Under the pieces are notes generated by a model. It did no database searches, had not been told where the DNA came from, and saw only the letters and a program-made list of their open reading frames with translations. The position numbers and the translations under genes were made by a program. Source: 13-2-20CM-66-19 sp963824395 (GTDB taxonomy: Bacteria > Pseudomonadota > Gammaproteobacteria > Steroidobacterales > Steroidobacteraceae). From it: a stretch of DNA of 64,000 nucleotides. Each line of letters opens with the position of its first letter. Within the stretch, counting starts at the first letter, position 1. Below, piece by piece: positions 42,571-50,545 of this stretch. The stretch is from NCBI GenBank assembly GCA_963824395.1, contig CAWGPF010000001.1, forward strand, positions 806,001 through 870,000, given 5' to 3'.

Positions 42571-43842
42571 TCAGGCCGGCATGAAGAGGGTCGCCGGGTG
42601 CTCCAGGGATTCCTTGAGCGCCTGGATCATGGCCGCGGCGTCGTAGCCGTCGACGAAGCGGTGATCGAAGGAGGAAGAGAGATTCATCGTCAGGCGGATG
42701 GCGATCGCGCCCTCAATCACCACCGGGCGCTCGACGGCACGATTCGCGCCGATGATCGCCACCTCGGGGGAATTGATGATCGGCGTGCTGGCGATGCCGC
42801 CGAGCTTGCCGAGGCTCGTGAGGGTGATGGTGGAACCACTGAGCTCCTCGCGCGTGGCCTTGTTGCTGCGCGCCGCCTCGCTCACACGCCGCATCTCGCC
42901 GGCGAGCTCCCAGAGGCCGAGGTTCTGCGCATCATGGACCACCGGCACCTTCAGCCCGTCGGGGGTCTGGGTGGCGACCCCGAGGTGCACCGCGGCATAC
43001 CGCACGATGACGCCACGCTCGGCGTCGTAGTGGGCGTTGCACTGCGGGAAGTCCCTCAGCACCCGTACCAGCCCCAGCGCGAGGAACGGCAGGTAGGTGA
43101 GCGAGCCGGCGCCGGCCGGGGGCTTGCGGTTGAGGTGACGGCGCAGCGACTCAAGCTCGGTGACGTCGAGTTCCTCGACGTAGGCGAAGTGCGGGATGTT
43201 GCGCTTGGCCTCGCTCATGCGCTGCGCGATGACGCGGCGCAGCCCGATGACCTTGATCTCCTCGGTGGCCGCCGCCGGGCGGCTGCCCGGCACCGCGCGG
43301 GGCGTGGTACGCAGGGGCGTCGGCGCTGCACCGCGGCGTGCGAGGTACGCCTCGAGGTCCTGCGGCACGATGCGTCCGTTGGGACCGGAGCCTGAGACCT
43401 GCTGCAGGTCGATGCCGGCCTCGTGCGCGCGGCGGCGGATGGCGGGCGAGGTGGCGATGCGCCCGCCGCGCGGCTGCACCTGCGCCGGGGCGGCAGCGCC
43501 GTTGCCCGCGAGGCTGGTGCGTGCGGGGGCCGCCGGCGGCGCTGCCGCGGCGGGCGCCCGCTGCGCCGCGCTCTCCTCAGCCCCCGGGGCCGACGCCGCT
43601 GCGCCGGTCTCGATCACGATCAGCTCCGCACCCACCGGCACCATGTCGCCGGGGGCGCCGGTGGTGGAAACGACGCGCCCGCCGACCGGCGCCGGGACCT
43701 CCACCGCCGCCTTCTCCGTCATGACCTCCACGAGCACATCGTCCTCGGCCACGCTGTCACCGGGCTTGACGCGCCAGTTGACGATCTCCGCCTCGACCGT
43801 GCCTTCGCCGAGGTCGGGAAGCTTGAACACGTAGTTACTCAC
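42571..43842 (-). CDS. bkdB: Dihydrolipoyl acyltransferase (E2) of branched-chain 2-oxoacid dehydrogenase
   Basis: A 423-residue E2 core subunit. The N-terminal lipoyl domain carries the lipoylation lysine in MTEKAAVEVPAPV. An Ala/Pro linker (about 85-130) leads to the peripheral-subunit-binding domain (SPAIRRRAHEAGIDLQQVSGSGPNGRI). The acyltransferase domain ends with the catalytic His/Asp box SFDHRFVDGYDAA. MTEKA and the late motifs favour the branched-chain over the pyruvate complex. Its GTG start (43842), preceded by GGAG, overlaps the E1beta stop (GTGA), so the two are coupled. It transfers isobutyryl, isovaleryl or 2-methylbutyryl groups to CoA. Confidence 0.92.
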   Translation of the reverse strand: MSNYVFKLPDLGEGTVEAEIVNWRVKPGDSVAEDDVLVEVMTEKAAVEVPAPVGGRVVSTTGAPGDMVPVGAELIVIETGAAASAPGAEESAAQRAPAAAAPPAAPARTSLAGNGAAAPAQVQPRGGRIATSPAIRRRAHEAGIDLQQVSGSGPNGRIVPQDLEAYLARRGAAPTPLRTTPRAVPGSRPAAATEEIKVIGLRRVIAQRMSEAKRNIPHFAYVEELDVTELESLRRHLNRKPPAGAGSLTYLPFLALGLVRVLRDFPQCNAHYDAERGVIVRYAAVHLGVATQTPDGLKVPVVHDAQNLGLWELAGEMRRVSEAARSNKATREELSGSTITLTSLGKLGGIASTPIINSPEVAIIGANRAVERPVVIEGAIAIRLTMNLSSSFDHRFVDGYDAAAMIQALKESLEHPATLFMPA

Positions 43843-44855
43843 GTCGACTCCATCACGAGCTTCAGGGCGGCCGCGATGCGCGCCGGCCCCGGAAAGTATT
43901 CCCATTCGAAGGCGTGCGGGTAAGGGGTATCCCAGCCGGCCACGCGCTGGATCGGCGCCTCGAGGTTCCAGAAGCACTGCTCCTGCACCGTGGCCACGAG
44001 CTCGGCGCCGTAGCCGCCGAAGCGCGTCGCCTCGTGTACCACCACGCAGCGCCCGGTCTTGCACACCGAGGCACACAGCGTGTCGACGTCGAGCGGCGCG
44101 ATGGTGCGCACGTCGACGATCTCAGCATCGACCCCGGCCAGGCGCACCGCGGCCTCCGCCACGTGCACCATGGTGCCGTAGGCGAGCACCGAGACGTCGC
44201 GCCCCTCGCGCACCACCTGCGCCTTGCCGAGCGGCACGGTGAAATGCCCCTCGGGTACCTCGCCGCGCGGATGCGAGCTCCAGGGCGTCGCCGGCTTGTG
44301 CGGGTCACCGTCGAAAGGACCGTTGTAGATGCGCTTGGGCTCGAAGAACACCACGGGATCCTCGCCCTCGATGGAGCTGATGAGGAGGCCCTTGGCGTCG
44401 TAGGGATTCGAGGGCATTACGACCTTGATGCCGCACACGTGCGCGAACAGTGCCTCGGGACTCTGCGAGTGCGTCTGCCCGCCGCGGATGCCGCCGCCGC
44501 AGGGAGTGCGGATCGTCACCGGGGCCGAGAACTCCCCCGCCGAGCGGTAGCGCAGCCGCGCCAGCTCGCTCACGATCTGGTCGAAGCCCGGGTAGATGTA
44601 GTCGGCGAACTGGATCTCGGCGACGGGCTTGAGCCCGTTGGCCCCCATGCCGATGGCGGTGCCAATGATGCCGCCCTCGGCGATCGGGGTGTCGAGCACG
44701 CGATGCTCGCCGTACTTTCTCTGCAGACCTTCGGTGGCGCGGAACACCCCGCCGAAGAAGCCGACGTCCTCGCCGAGGATGACGACGCGCGGGTCGCGCT
44801 CGAGCATCACGTCCATCGCCGAGTTGAGCGCCTGGACCATGTTCATGCGTGCCAT
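43839..44855 (-). CDS. bkdA2: Branched-chain 2-oxoacid dehydrogenase E1 beta subunit
   Basis: A 338-residue transketolase-type beta subunit. Visible segments are MNMVQALNSAMDVMLERDPRV, ILGEDVGFFGGVFRATEGLQ (thiamine-diphosphate site Glu), DTPIAEGGIIGTAIGMGANGLKPVAEIQFADYIYPGFDQI, and the C-terminal swivel domain with VVHEATRFGGYGAELVATVQE. It decarboxylates 2-oxoacids of Val, Leu and Ile together with the alpha subunit. Three bases separate it from the alpha gene, and it overlaps the E2 gene. Confidence 0.94.
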   Translation of the reverse strand: MARMNMVQALNSAMDVMLERDPRVVILGEDVGFFGGVFRATEGLQRKYGEHRVLDTPIAEGGIIGTAIGMGANGLKPVAEIQFADYIYPGFDQIVSELARLRYRSAGEFSAPVTIRTPCGGGIRGGQTHSQSPEALFAHVCGIKVVMPSNPYDAKGLLISSIEGEDPVVFFEPKRIYNGPFDGDPHKPATPWSSHPRGEVPEGHFTVPLGKAQVVREGRDVSVLAYGTMVHVAEAAVRLAGVDAEIVDVRTIAPLDVDTLCASVCKTGRCVVVHEATRFGGYGAELVATVQEQCFWNLEAPIQRVAGWDTPYPHAFEWEYFPGPARIAAALKLVMEST

Positions 44856-44858
44856 GGT

Positions 44859-46133
44859 TCAGCCCTTGTGCGCCAGCGCAGGGCGTGCGGCGACACCGGA
44901 GTCCTTCAGCGCCCGCAGCTCCTCGCGCTCCAGCGCGAGATTCGGCGGCATCTCCTTGAAGACGTCCTCGAACATCGTGAGCGGGTCGAGCGAGGGGCCG
45001 CCGGAGAGCGTGCCGTAGGACTCCGCTTCCTTCCAGCAGGCGCTCACGTGCGCGTCGAGCTCCTTCTCGAGCCTGGCATGGCGCTCCTCGGACCACTCCC
45101 CGAGCGTGATCATGTGCTGCTTGAGGCGCTCGATGGGATCCCCGAGCGGCCAGGCGCGCCACTCCTCCTTGGGCCGGTAGCGCGACGGATCGTCGCTCGT
45201 GGAGTGCGCGGCGGCGCGGTAGGTGACGTGCTCGATGAGCGTCGGACCGCCGCTCTGGCGCGCGCGCTGCGCGGCCCACTGGGTCACCGCGTACACGGCC
45301 AGGAAATCGTTGCCGTCGATACGAATCCCGGGGATGCCGTAGCCCGGGCCGCGCTGCGCGAAGGTCTTGTGCTCCCCGCCCGCGAACCCCTGGAAGGTGG
45401 AGATCGCCCACTGGTTGTTGACGAGGTTGAGGATGACGGGCGCCTGGTATACGCCCGCAAAGTTCATGGCGTAGTGGAAGTCGGCCTCGGCACTGGAGCC
45501 CTCGCCGATCCAGCTGGCGGCAATGCGGTCCTCACCCTTGATGGCCGCCGCCATCGCCCAGCCCACGGCCTGCGGATACTGGGTAGCGAGATTGCCCGAG
45601 ATCGAGAAGATGTTACCGCTGCCCCAGTGATACATGATGGGCATCTGGCGGCCCTTGCACATGTCGCGCGTGTTCGAGAGGCACTGGCACATGAGGTCGA
45701 CCAGATTGCGGCCGCGCACCACGTGCAGCCCCTGCTGCCGATAGGAGGGGAACAGCATGTCCCCGGGGGTGAGGGCCATGCCGGCCGCCACGGCCACCGC
45801 TTCCTCGCCGGTGGACTTGATATAGAAAGAGATGCGGCCCTGGCGCTGGATCTTCTGCATGCGGTCATCGAACAGCCGGGTGAGCAGCATGTGCCGCAGC
45901 CCGACCTGCAGCTCCTCGGGTTCCAGGTGCGGGTTCCAGGGCCCCACCGCCCGGTGGTCCTCCCCCAGCACCCGCACCATCTGCAGCGACAGCTCCTCAG
46001 TTTCACGGGCGCTGGCCATGACATCGGGCCGCCCGACCGCTCCGGCCGGAGAAATCTGCACGTAGCTGAAGTCCGGCTCCTGGCCGGGACGAGCGGGAGG
46101 TGAGGGAACGTGCAGGCGCGACCGTGGGGACAT
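44859..46133 (-). CDS. bkdA1: Branched-chain 2-oxoacid dehydrogenase E1 alpha subunit
   Basis: A 424-residue thiamine-diphosphate subunit. The N-terminal extension of about 70 residues and GRISFYIKSTGEEAVAVA are typical of the branched-chain enzyme. The cofactor motif runs from GEGSSAEADFHYAMNFAG to LNLVNNQWAIS. The Ser-rich phosphorylation-type loop reads YRAAAHSTSDDPSRYR. First gene of the bkdA1-bkdA2-bkdB operon. No E3 (lipoamide dehydrogenase) follows, so it must be supplied from elsewhere. The gap before ATG 46133 holds a short TGCGGGCT repeat. Confidence 0.94.
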   Translation of the reverse strand: MSPRSRLHVPSPPARPGQEPDFSYVQISPAGAVGRPDVMASARETEELSLQMVRVLGEDHRAVGPWNPHLEPEELQVGLRHMLLTRLFDDRMQKIQRQGRISFYIKSTGEEAVAVAAGMALTPGDMLFPSYRQQGLHVVRGRNLVDLMCQCLSNTRDMCKGRQMPIMYHWGSGNIFSISGNLATQYPQAVGWAMAAAIKGEDRIAASWIGEGSSAEADFHYAMNFAGVYQAPVILNLVNNQWAISTFQGFAGGEHKTFAQRGPGYGIPGIRIDGNDFLAVYAVTQWAAQRARQSGGPTLIEHVTYRAAAHSTSDDPSRYRPKEEWRAWPLGDPIERLKQHMITLGEWSEERHARLEKELDAHVSACWKEAESYGTLSGGPSLDPLTMFEDVFKEMPPNLALEREELRALKDSGVAARPALAHKG

Positions 46134-46230
46134 TAATTCAGCCTCTTCAGCAGGTCCTGCGGGCTTGCGGGCTTGCGGGCAGGACTTCGAGTTGGGCAGG
46201 ATTGTAGTCGCCTCACACCGGTAACACTAC

Positions 46231-46572
46231 GTGAAGCCCAAACACACCTTCCGTGGCGTGGTGCTGCGCGACGCCCCGCGCACGCACGCCGCCGCGATGG
46301 GACTTAATGCCGGCGCGCGGCACGCCGCCGGAGCGGCGCGCGTGCGCGTGGGACGCGAGGTCGCCGGGCGCGCCGGCAAGGGCGTCTCGGTCATCACCGG
46401 GTTGCCGCTGGATGCCGCCGGCCTCGCCGGGCTCGCCACCCGCCTGAAGAAACTCTGTGGTGCCGGGGGCGCAGTCAAGAACGGTGTCATCGAAATCCAG
46501 GGCGACCACCGCGAGCGTCTGGTGGCCGAGCTTCTCAAGCTTGGCTACGCCGCCAAACAGTCCGGCGGCTGA
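46231..46572 (+). CDS. yciH: SUI1/YciH-family translation factor
   Basis: A 113-residue bacterial homolog of eukaryotic eIF1. The SUI1 fold is recognisable in VRVGREVAGRAGKGVSVITGLPL, LAGLATRLKKLCGAGGAVKNGVIEIQGD, and ERLVAELLKLGY. It binds the 30S subunit and is thought to tune start-site selection under stress. The start is GTG 46231. It is divergent from bkdA1. Confidence 0.88.
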   Translation: MKPKHTFRGVVLRDAPRTHAAAMGLNAGARHAAGAARVRVGREVAGRAGKGVSVITGLPLDAAGLAGLATRLKKLCGAGGAVKNGVIEIQGDHRERLVAELLKLGYAAKQSGG

Positions 46573-46654
46573 GGTGCCAGATCGCGCGAAGTGGTATCTG
46601 CCAGCGAATATTGCTATAGAGTTCCTTCGGGTGAGGTAGCGCTCGGGGTCCATC

Positions 46655-47260
46655 GTGCAGAACCAGCTAGAACCAACACCACAGCACAGCCGCGGCGGCG
46701 ACGTCATCCTGTTCGCGCGCAATTTCTTCCGCCATCCGCGCATGCTCGGCTCGATCGTCCCCAGCTCGCGCTTCCTCATCAAGCAGCTGCTCGAGCCCAT
46801 CAACTGGGGGCGTGCGCGCGTCATCGTCGAATACGGCCCCGGAGTGGGTGGCATCACGGCCGAGGTGCTGCGCCACCTGCGCGCGGACGCCACCCTCGTG
46901 GCGATCGAGATGAACCCGGACTTCGTGCGCTACCTCGGCCAGACGATCACCGACAAGCGCCTGCGCGTGGTGCAGGGCTCGGCGGCCGACGTCGACGACA
47001 TACTGCGGCGCTTCGGCTTCCTGCGCGCCGACTACATCATCTCCGGCATCCCCTTCAGCACCATCGCCGCACCGGTGCGCGAACGGATTCTGCGCAAAAC
47101 CCACGACGTGCTCGAGCCCGGCGGGGCGTTCCTCGTCTACCAGTTCTCCACGCGCGTGCTGCAGGACCTGAAGCGGGTGTTCGGCTACGTGGGACGCAAG
47201 TTCCAGCCGCTGAACGTGCTGCCGGCGCACCTGTTCATCTGCCAGCCGACCGCGGCCTGA
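46655..47260 (+). CDS. SAM-dependent methyltransferase (phospholipid N-methyltransferase-like)
   Basis: A 201-residue class I methyltransferase. It opens with FARNFFRHPRMLGSIVPSSRFL, then motif I VIVEYGPGVGGITAEVL, the acidic SAM-ribose residue in LVAIEMNP, and YIISGIPFSTIAAPVRERIL, in which GIPFS resembles the PmtA/rRNA-dimethylase catalytic strand. The RNFxxxPxxxGSIxPSSR opening is shared with PmtA-type phosphatidylethanolamine methyltransferases, which would make phosphatidylcholine precursors. No phospholipid gene is adjacent, so the substrate remains open. The start is GTG 46655. Confidence 0.75.
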   Translation: MQNQLEPTPQHSRGGDVILFARNFFRHPRMLGSIVPSSRFLIKQLLEPINWGRARVIVEYGPGVGGITAEVLRHLRADATLVAIEMNPDFVRYLGQTITDKRLRVVQGSAADVDDILRRFGFLRADYIISGIPFSTIAAPVRERILRKTHDVLEPGGAFLVYQFSTRVLQDLKRVFGYVGRKFQPLNVLPAHLFICQPTAA

Positions 47261-47267
47261 GGCAGCG

Positions 47268-49271
47268 CTACTGCGCTCCGGCGCGCAGCGTGCGCAGCAG
47301 CTCCTCGCCGAAGTAGCCCGCCGGGATGGTGCCCTGCTTCATGAACTCGACATGGAAGCGCTTGGCGGTGAATCGGGCACCGAGCGCCTGCTGCGCGCGT
47401 CGCCGCAGCCCCAGGATCTGCTCCTTGCCGAGGCGGTAGGTGATCGCCTGGGTGGGCCAGCGCGCGTAGCGCGTGATCGCACCGCGCGCGGACTTGCAGC
47501 TCGCCTGCTTGGCCTCGAGTTTCAGCGCCTGCGCGTCCTGGCAGGAGCCGGGCAGGAAATCGAGCACCTCGGAGAAGAGCGTGACGGCTTCCTCGAACGG
47601 CAGCTTGCCGGTATGCAGCCCCGTATCCAGGCGTACGCGCAGGTCGCGCATCAGCTGTCCGCGCAGCTGGTAGAGGTGCTCCTCGGGCGTGTAGAAGCCC
47701 TGCGGGGCCGCCGGCTGCGGTTCCGCCGGCAGCGCCTCTGAGTACAGCGCCCAGCCTTCGGCGGCCATGGAATCCTGCCACATCGAGGAGGAGTCCTCGA
47801 CCGCGCCCGGAGTCAGCCAGCGCACCGGGGCGATCTCGTCGCGGTACTCAGTCATGACCTTGTAGTGCCAGTCGTGACCGGGGAAACCCTCGTGCGCGGC
47901 GAGGTCCGGCATCGCGGCGTAGTTGTGCTCCTGGCGCAGCTCCGCCTGGTTGTCATCGGTCGGGGTCACGTAGAAGCGCCCCACGCCGCTCTTCTTGAAC
48001 GGCGGGGCCGGATAGTAGGCCGCGCCCTCGATGGAGGCACGCAGCGGCGGCGGCGTCACGGTGACGTCCAGGCGGTAGTCGGCCGGCACGTCGAACAACC
48101 CGGTGGTGCGCGCATAGGCGACCAGGCGTTGCCCGGTGCGGCGATAACCCTCCGCCATCTCCGCATCCGTGTGCGGTGCGTTCTGGCTCATCTGCTCGAA
48201 CACGGCGCGCACGGTGGCCTCCCCGCTGGGCTGCGCCGGCCACTGGTGGCGGCTTGAGATCTGCCGCGCGAGCTCCATCATCCGCGCGCGCGTGGCCTGC
48301 ACGATGGGCCAGGAGCTCGTGTAGAGCTCCGCGGCGGTGGTATTGACGCGCAGGTTGTTGCGCAGGGCCCAGTCGTACTCGGCAGCGCCGAAGACGAAGC
48401 GATCGGCGCGGTAGGCAGCCTTGAGCGCCGCGGCCCCGTCGGCCCGTACGTCCTCGAAAAAGGTGGCCGCGATGAATTCGTGCAGCTGGCGATAGGCGGC
48501 GGCTGCCTGGGCGCCCGCCTCCTGCAGGGCGTGCACCAGCGCCTCGCGGCGCGCCGGCGGCAGGTCGGTGGCGGCCAGCTGCGGCAGTGACTTCGAAAAA
48601 TAGTCCGCATCGGCCGCCGTGCTCTGCAGCCCGAAGTCGCGCAGCACGCGCCAGTCGGGGGCCGTGTGCGCCTCGAGCCCGGCGCGCAGCTGCTGCTGCG
48701 CCATCGCAAGGTAGGCCGGGATGGCGCGGGTGCGCTCGATGACCGCCTGCCACTCCGCATCCGTCCCGTAGGTCGAGGAGCCCGTAGCGGTCATGCCCTG
48801 GATCTGCCAGTCGACACCGCGGAAGGGCTCATCGACGTAGGAATCGAGGCTGCGCAGCTGGTGGCGCCGCACCTGGTGCTCGTGCAGCAGAAAGCCGATC
48901 TCCGCGAGCGCCACCGAGCGGTCGATGCGGCGGCGCGCAGAGAGGTTGGCGGGGGCGAGGGCCGCGAAGCGGGTGCGGAATTCCGCGAGCCGCGCGTCCT
49001 CCTTCTGCAGCGCCGCGGGCGAGTAGTCGCGCAGCCGCCCGTCGATCCCCCTGAGGCTCGGGTCGAAGGCCGAACCGCCGAGGTAGGTGGCGACCACGGG
49101 AAACTGCCCGAGGACGTAGGTCACGTACTCGTGCTCGACGCCTGCGAATTTCTCATCGGCGCTGTGGCGCACCGCCAGGGGCTGGGCCACCGGCGGCTGG
49201 GCATGCGCGGCAGTTGCCGCGAGCGCGGTGGTGGCGGCAAGGAGGGCTGAAAGGTGCCTGATTCGCATCAC
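47268..49271 (-). CDS. Secreted DUF885 family protein (putative zinc peptidase), copy 2
   Basis: A 667-residue protein with a signal peptide ending near AAHAQ. The zinc motif is HEGFPGHD (HExxxGH), followed by MAAEGWALYSEAL with the third-ligand Glu. It differs from copies 1 and 3 in length, in the sequence around the zinc box, and in a Cys-containing insert (GSCQDAQALKLEAKQASCKSARG), so it is a separate subfamily and not a recent duplicate. AAGGA precedes the start; GTG 49271 and ATG 49268 are both possible. It runs convergently with the methyltransferase gene, with seven bases between stops. Confidence 0.83.
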   Translation of the reverse strand: MMRIRHLSALLAATTALAATAAHAQPPVAQPLAVRHSADEKFAGVEHEYVTYVLGQFPVVATYLGGSAFDPSLRGIDGRLRDYSPAALQKEDARLAEFRTRFAALAPANLSARRRIDRSVALAEIGFLLHEHQVRRHQLRSLDSYVDEPFRGVDWQIQGMTATGSSTYGTDAEWQAVIERTRAIPAYLAMAQQQLRAGLEAHTAPDWRVLRDFGLQSTAADADYFSKSLPQLAATDLPPARREALVHALQEAGAQAAAAYRQLHEFIAATFFEDVRADGAAALKAAYRADRFVFGAAEYDWALRNNLRVNTTAAELYTSSWPIVQATRARMMELARQISSRHQWPAQPSGEATVRAVFEQMSQNAPHTDAEMAEGYRRTGQRLVAYARTTGLFDVPADYRLDVTVTPPPLRASIEGAAYYPAPPFKKSGVGRFYVTPTDDNQAELRQEHNYAAMPDLAAHEGFPGHDWHYKVMTEYRDEIAPVRWLTPGAVEDSSSMWQDSMAAEGWALYSEALPAEPQPAAPQGFYTPEEHLYQLRGQLMRDLRVRLDTGLHTGKLPFEEAVTLFSEVLDFLPGSCQDAQALKLEAKQASCKSARGAITRYARWPTQAITYRLGKEQILGLRRRAQQALGARFTAKRFHVEFMKQGTIPAGYFGEELLRTLRAGAQ

Positions 49272-49396
49272 AATGGATCCTTAGTCGGTGCGGGAACGGT
49301 GGCGCCGAAGCATACGCCGTGGGGGCGCCCGCGGGCGATGCCGTACCCCCTAAGAAGCGTTGACAGCAGCGCGCGCGCCCCCCGATCCTCGCCCTC

Positions 49397-50527
49397 ATGA
49401 GCCTCTCGGATACCGAGCGCAGCCGCTATGCGCGTCACCTGGTGCTGGCGGAGATCGGCGTCGCGGGCCAGGAGCGGCTGAAGGCGGCGCGGGTCCTGGT
49501 GGTGGGTGCGGGGGGCCTGGGTTCACCAGCCGCGCTGTACCTTGCGGCCGCAGGGGTCGGCACGCTCGGCCTCCTGGATGCGGATGCGGTCGAGCTCTCG
49601 AACCTGCAGCGCCAGATCCTTTTCGACACGAGCCTCATCGGGCAGCCCAAGGCAGCCGCCGGTGCCGCGCAGCTCTCGCGCCTCAATCCCGACATCCGCG
49701 TGATCGCGCACCAGGTGCAGCTGCGCGCGGCGAACGCGCTCGAGCTCATCGGCGCCTACGACCTGGTGCTCGATGGCACGGACCGCCTGGCGACGCGTTA
49801 CGTGGTGAACGATGCCTGCGTGCTGCTGCGCCGAGCACTGGTGTCGGCGGCCATCCATCGCTTCGAGGGGCAGCTGTTCACCTACCTCCCGGGCCGCGGT
49901 CCGTGTTACCGCTGCCTGTTCGCGCAGGCGAGCGACGGCATGGTGGCCAACTGCGCGACCGCTGGAGTCCTGGGCGTGCTGCCGGGCGTGATCGGGGCAC
50001 TGCAGGCCACCGAGGCACTCAAGGTGATCACCGGGATCGGCGCCCCGCTTCTCGGGCGGCTGCTGACCTATGATGCGCTCGACATGCGCTTCAGCGAGTT
50101 TCACCTGCAGCGGCGCCCGCAGTGCGCCGTGTGCGGGGATTCCCCCTCGATACACCAACCACAGGATCCTCCCCCTATGAGCCGCACTGGCGACGCCGCC
50201 GACATCCGCCACCTGTCCGCCCCTGACCTGCAGGCGCTGCTGACGGCCGCCGGCAGCAGCCCCCCGCCCCTGATCGACGTGCGCGAGACCCACGAGTTTC
50301 AGGCCGGTCACCTGCGCGGCTCGGTCAACATCCCGCTCGGGGAGCTGTCCTCGCGGCTCACCGAGATCCCCGCCGGGGGCGCGCCGGTGTTTATCTGCAG
50401 GAGCGGCGGCCGCAGCTTCGCGGCCTGCCAGCTGGCACTCGCGGCTCACATCGGCTCACCCGCCAACCTCGAGGGCGGACTGCTCGGCTGGGCCGCCCAG
50501 GTCGACCCGGCGCTGCGGGTCGCCTGA
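49397..50527 (+). CDS. moeB: MoeB/Uba4-type adenylyltransferase with C-terminal rhodanese domain
   Basis: A 376-residue sulfur-carrier activating enzyme. Residues 1-245 are an E1-like ThiF domain: ERSRYARHLVLAEIGVAGQ, VVGAGGLGSPAALYLAAAG (ATP site), DADAVELSNLQRQILFD, DGTDRLATRYVVND, and the zinc cysteines CYRC and CAVC. Residues about 270-375 form a rhodanese domain with the persulfide cysteine in FICRSGGRSFAACQ. This MOCS3/Uba4 layout both adenylates and thiolates a small carrier (MoaD, ThiS or Urm1-like). Without the carrier gene here, the pathway (molybdopterin, thiamine or cysteine) is undecided. Confidence 0.88.
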   Translation: MSLSDTERSRYARHLVLAEIGVAGQERLKAARVLVVGAGGLGSPAALYLAAAGVGTLGLLDADAVELSNLQRQILFDTSLIGQPKAAAGAAQLSRLNPDIRVIAHQVQLRAANALELIGAYDLVLDGTDRLATRYVVNDACVLLRRALVSAAIHRFEGQLFTYLPGRGPCYRCLFAQASDGMVANCATAGVLGVLPGVIGALQATEALKVITGIGAPLLGRLLTYDALDMRFSEFHLQRRPQCAVCGDSPSIHQPQDPPPMSRTGDAADIRHLSAPDLQALLTAAGSSPPPLIDVRETHEFQAGHLRGSVNIPLGELSSRLTEIPAGGAPVFICRSGGRSFAACQLALAAHIGSPANLEGGLLGWAAQVDPALRVA

Positions 50528-50545
50528 GCCCGCGCGAGCGCGCCA

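Noticed and set aside
46158..46181. TGCGGGCT repeated almost three times, considered as a repeat array
   Set aside because: Too short and few for CRISPR or a regulatory array; probably replication slippage.
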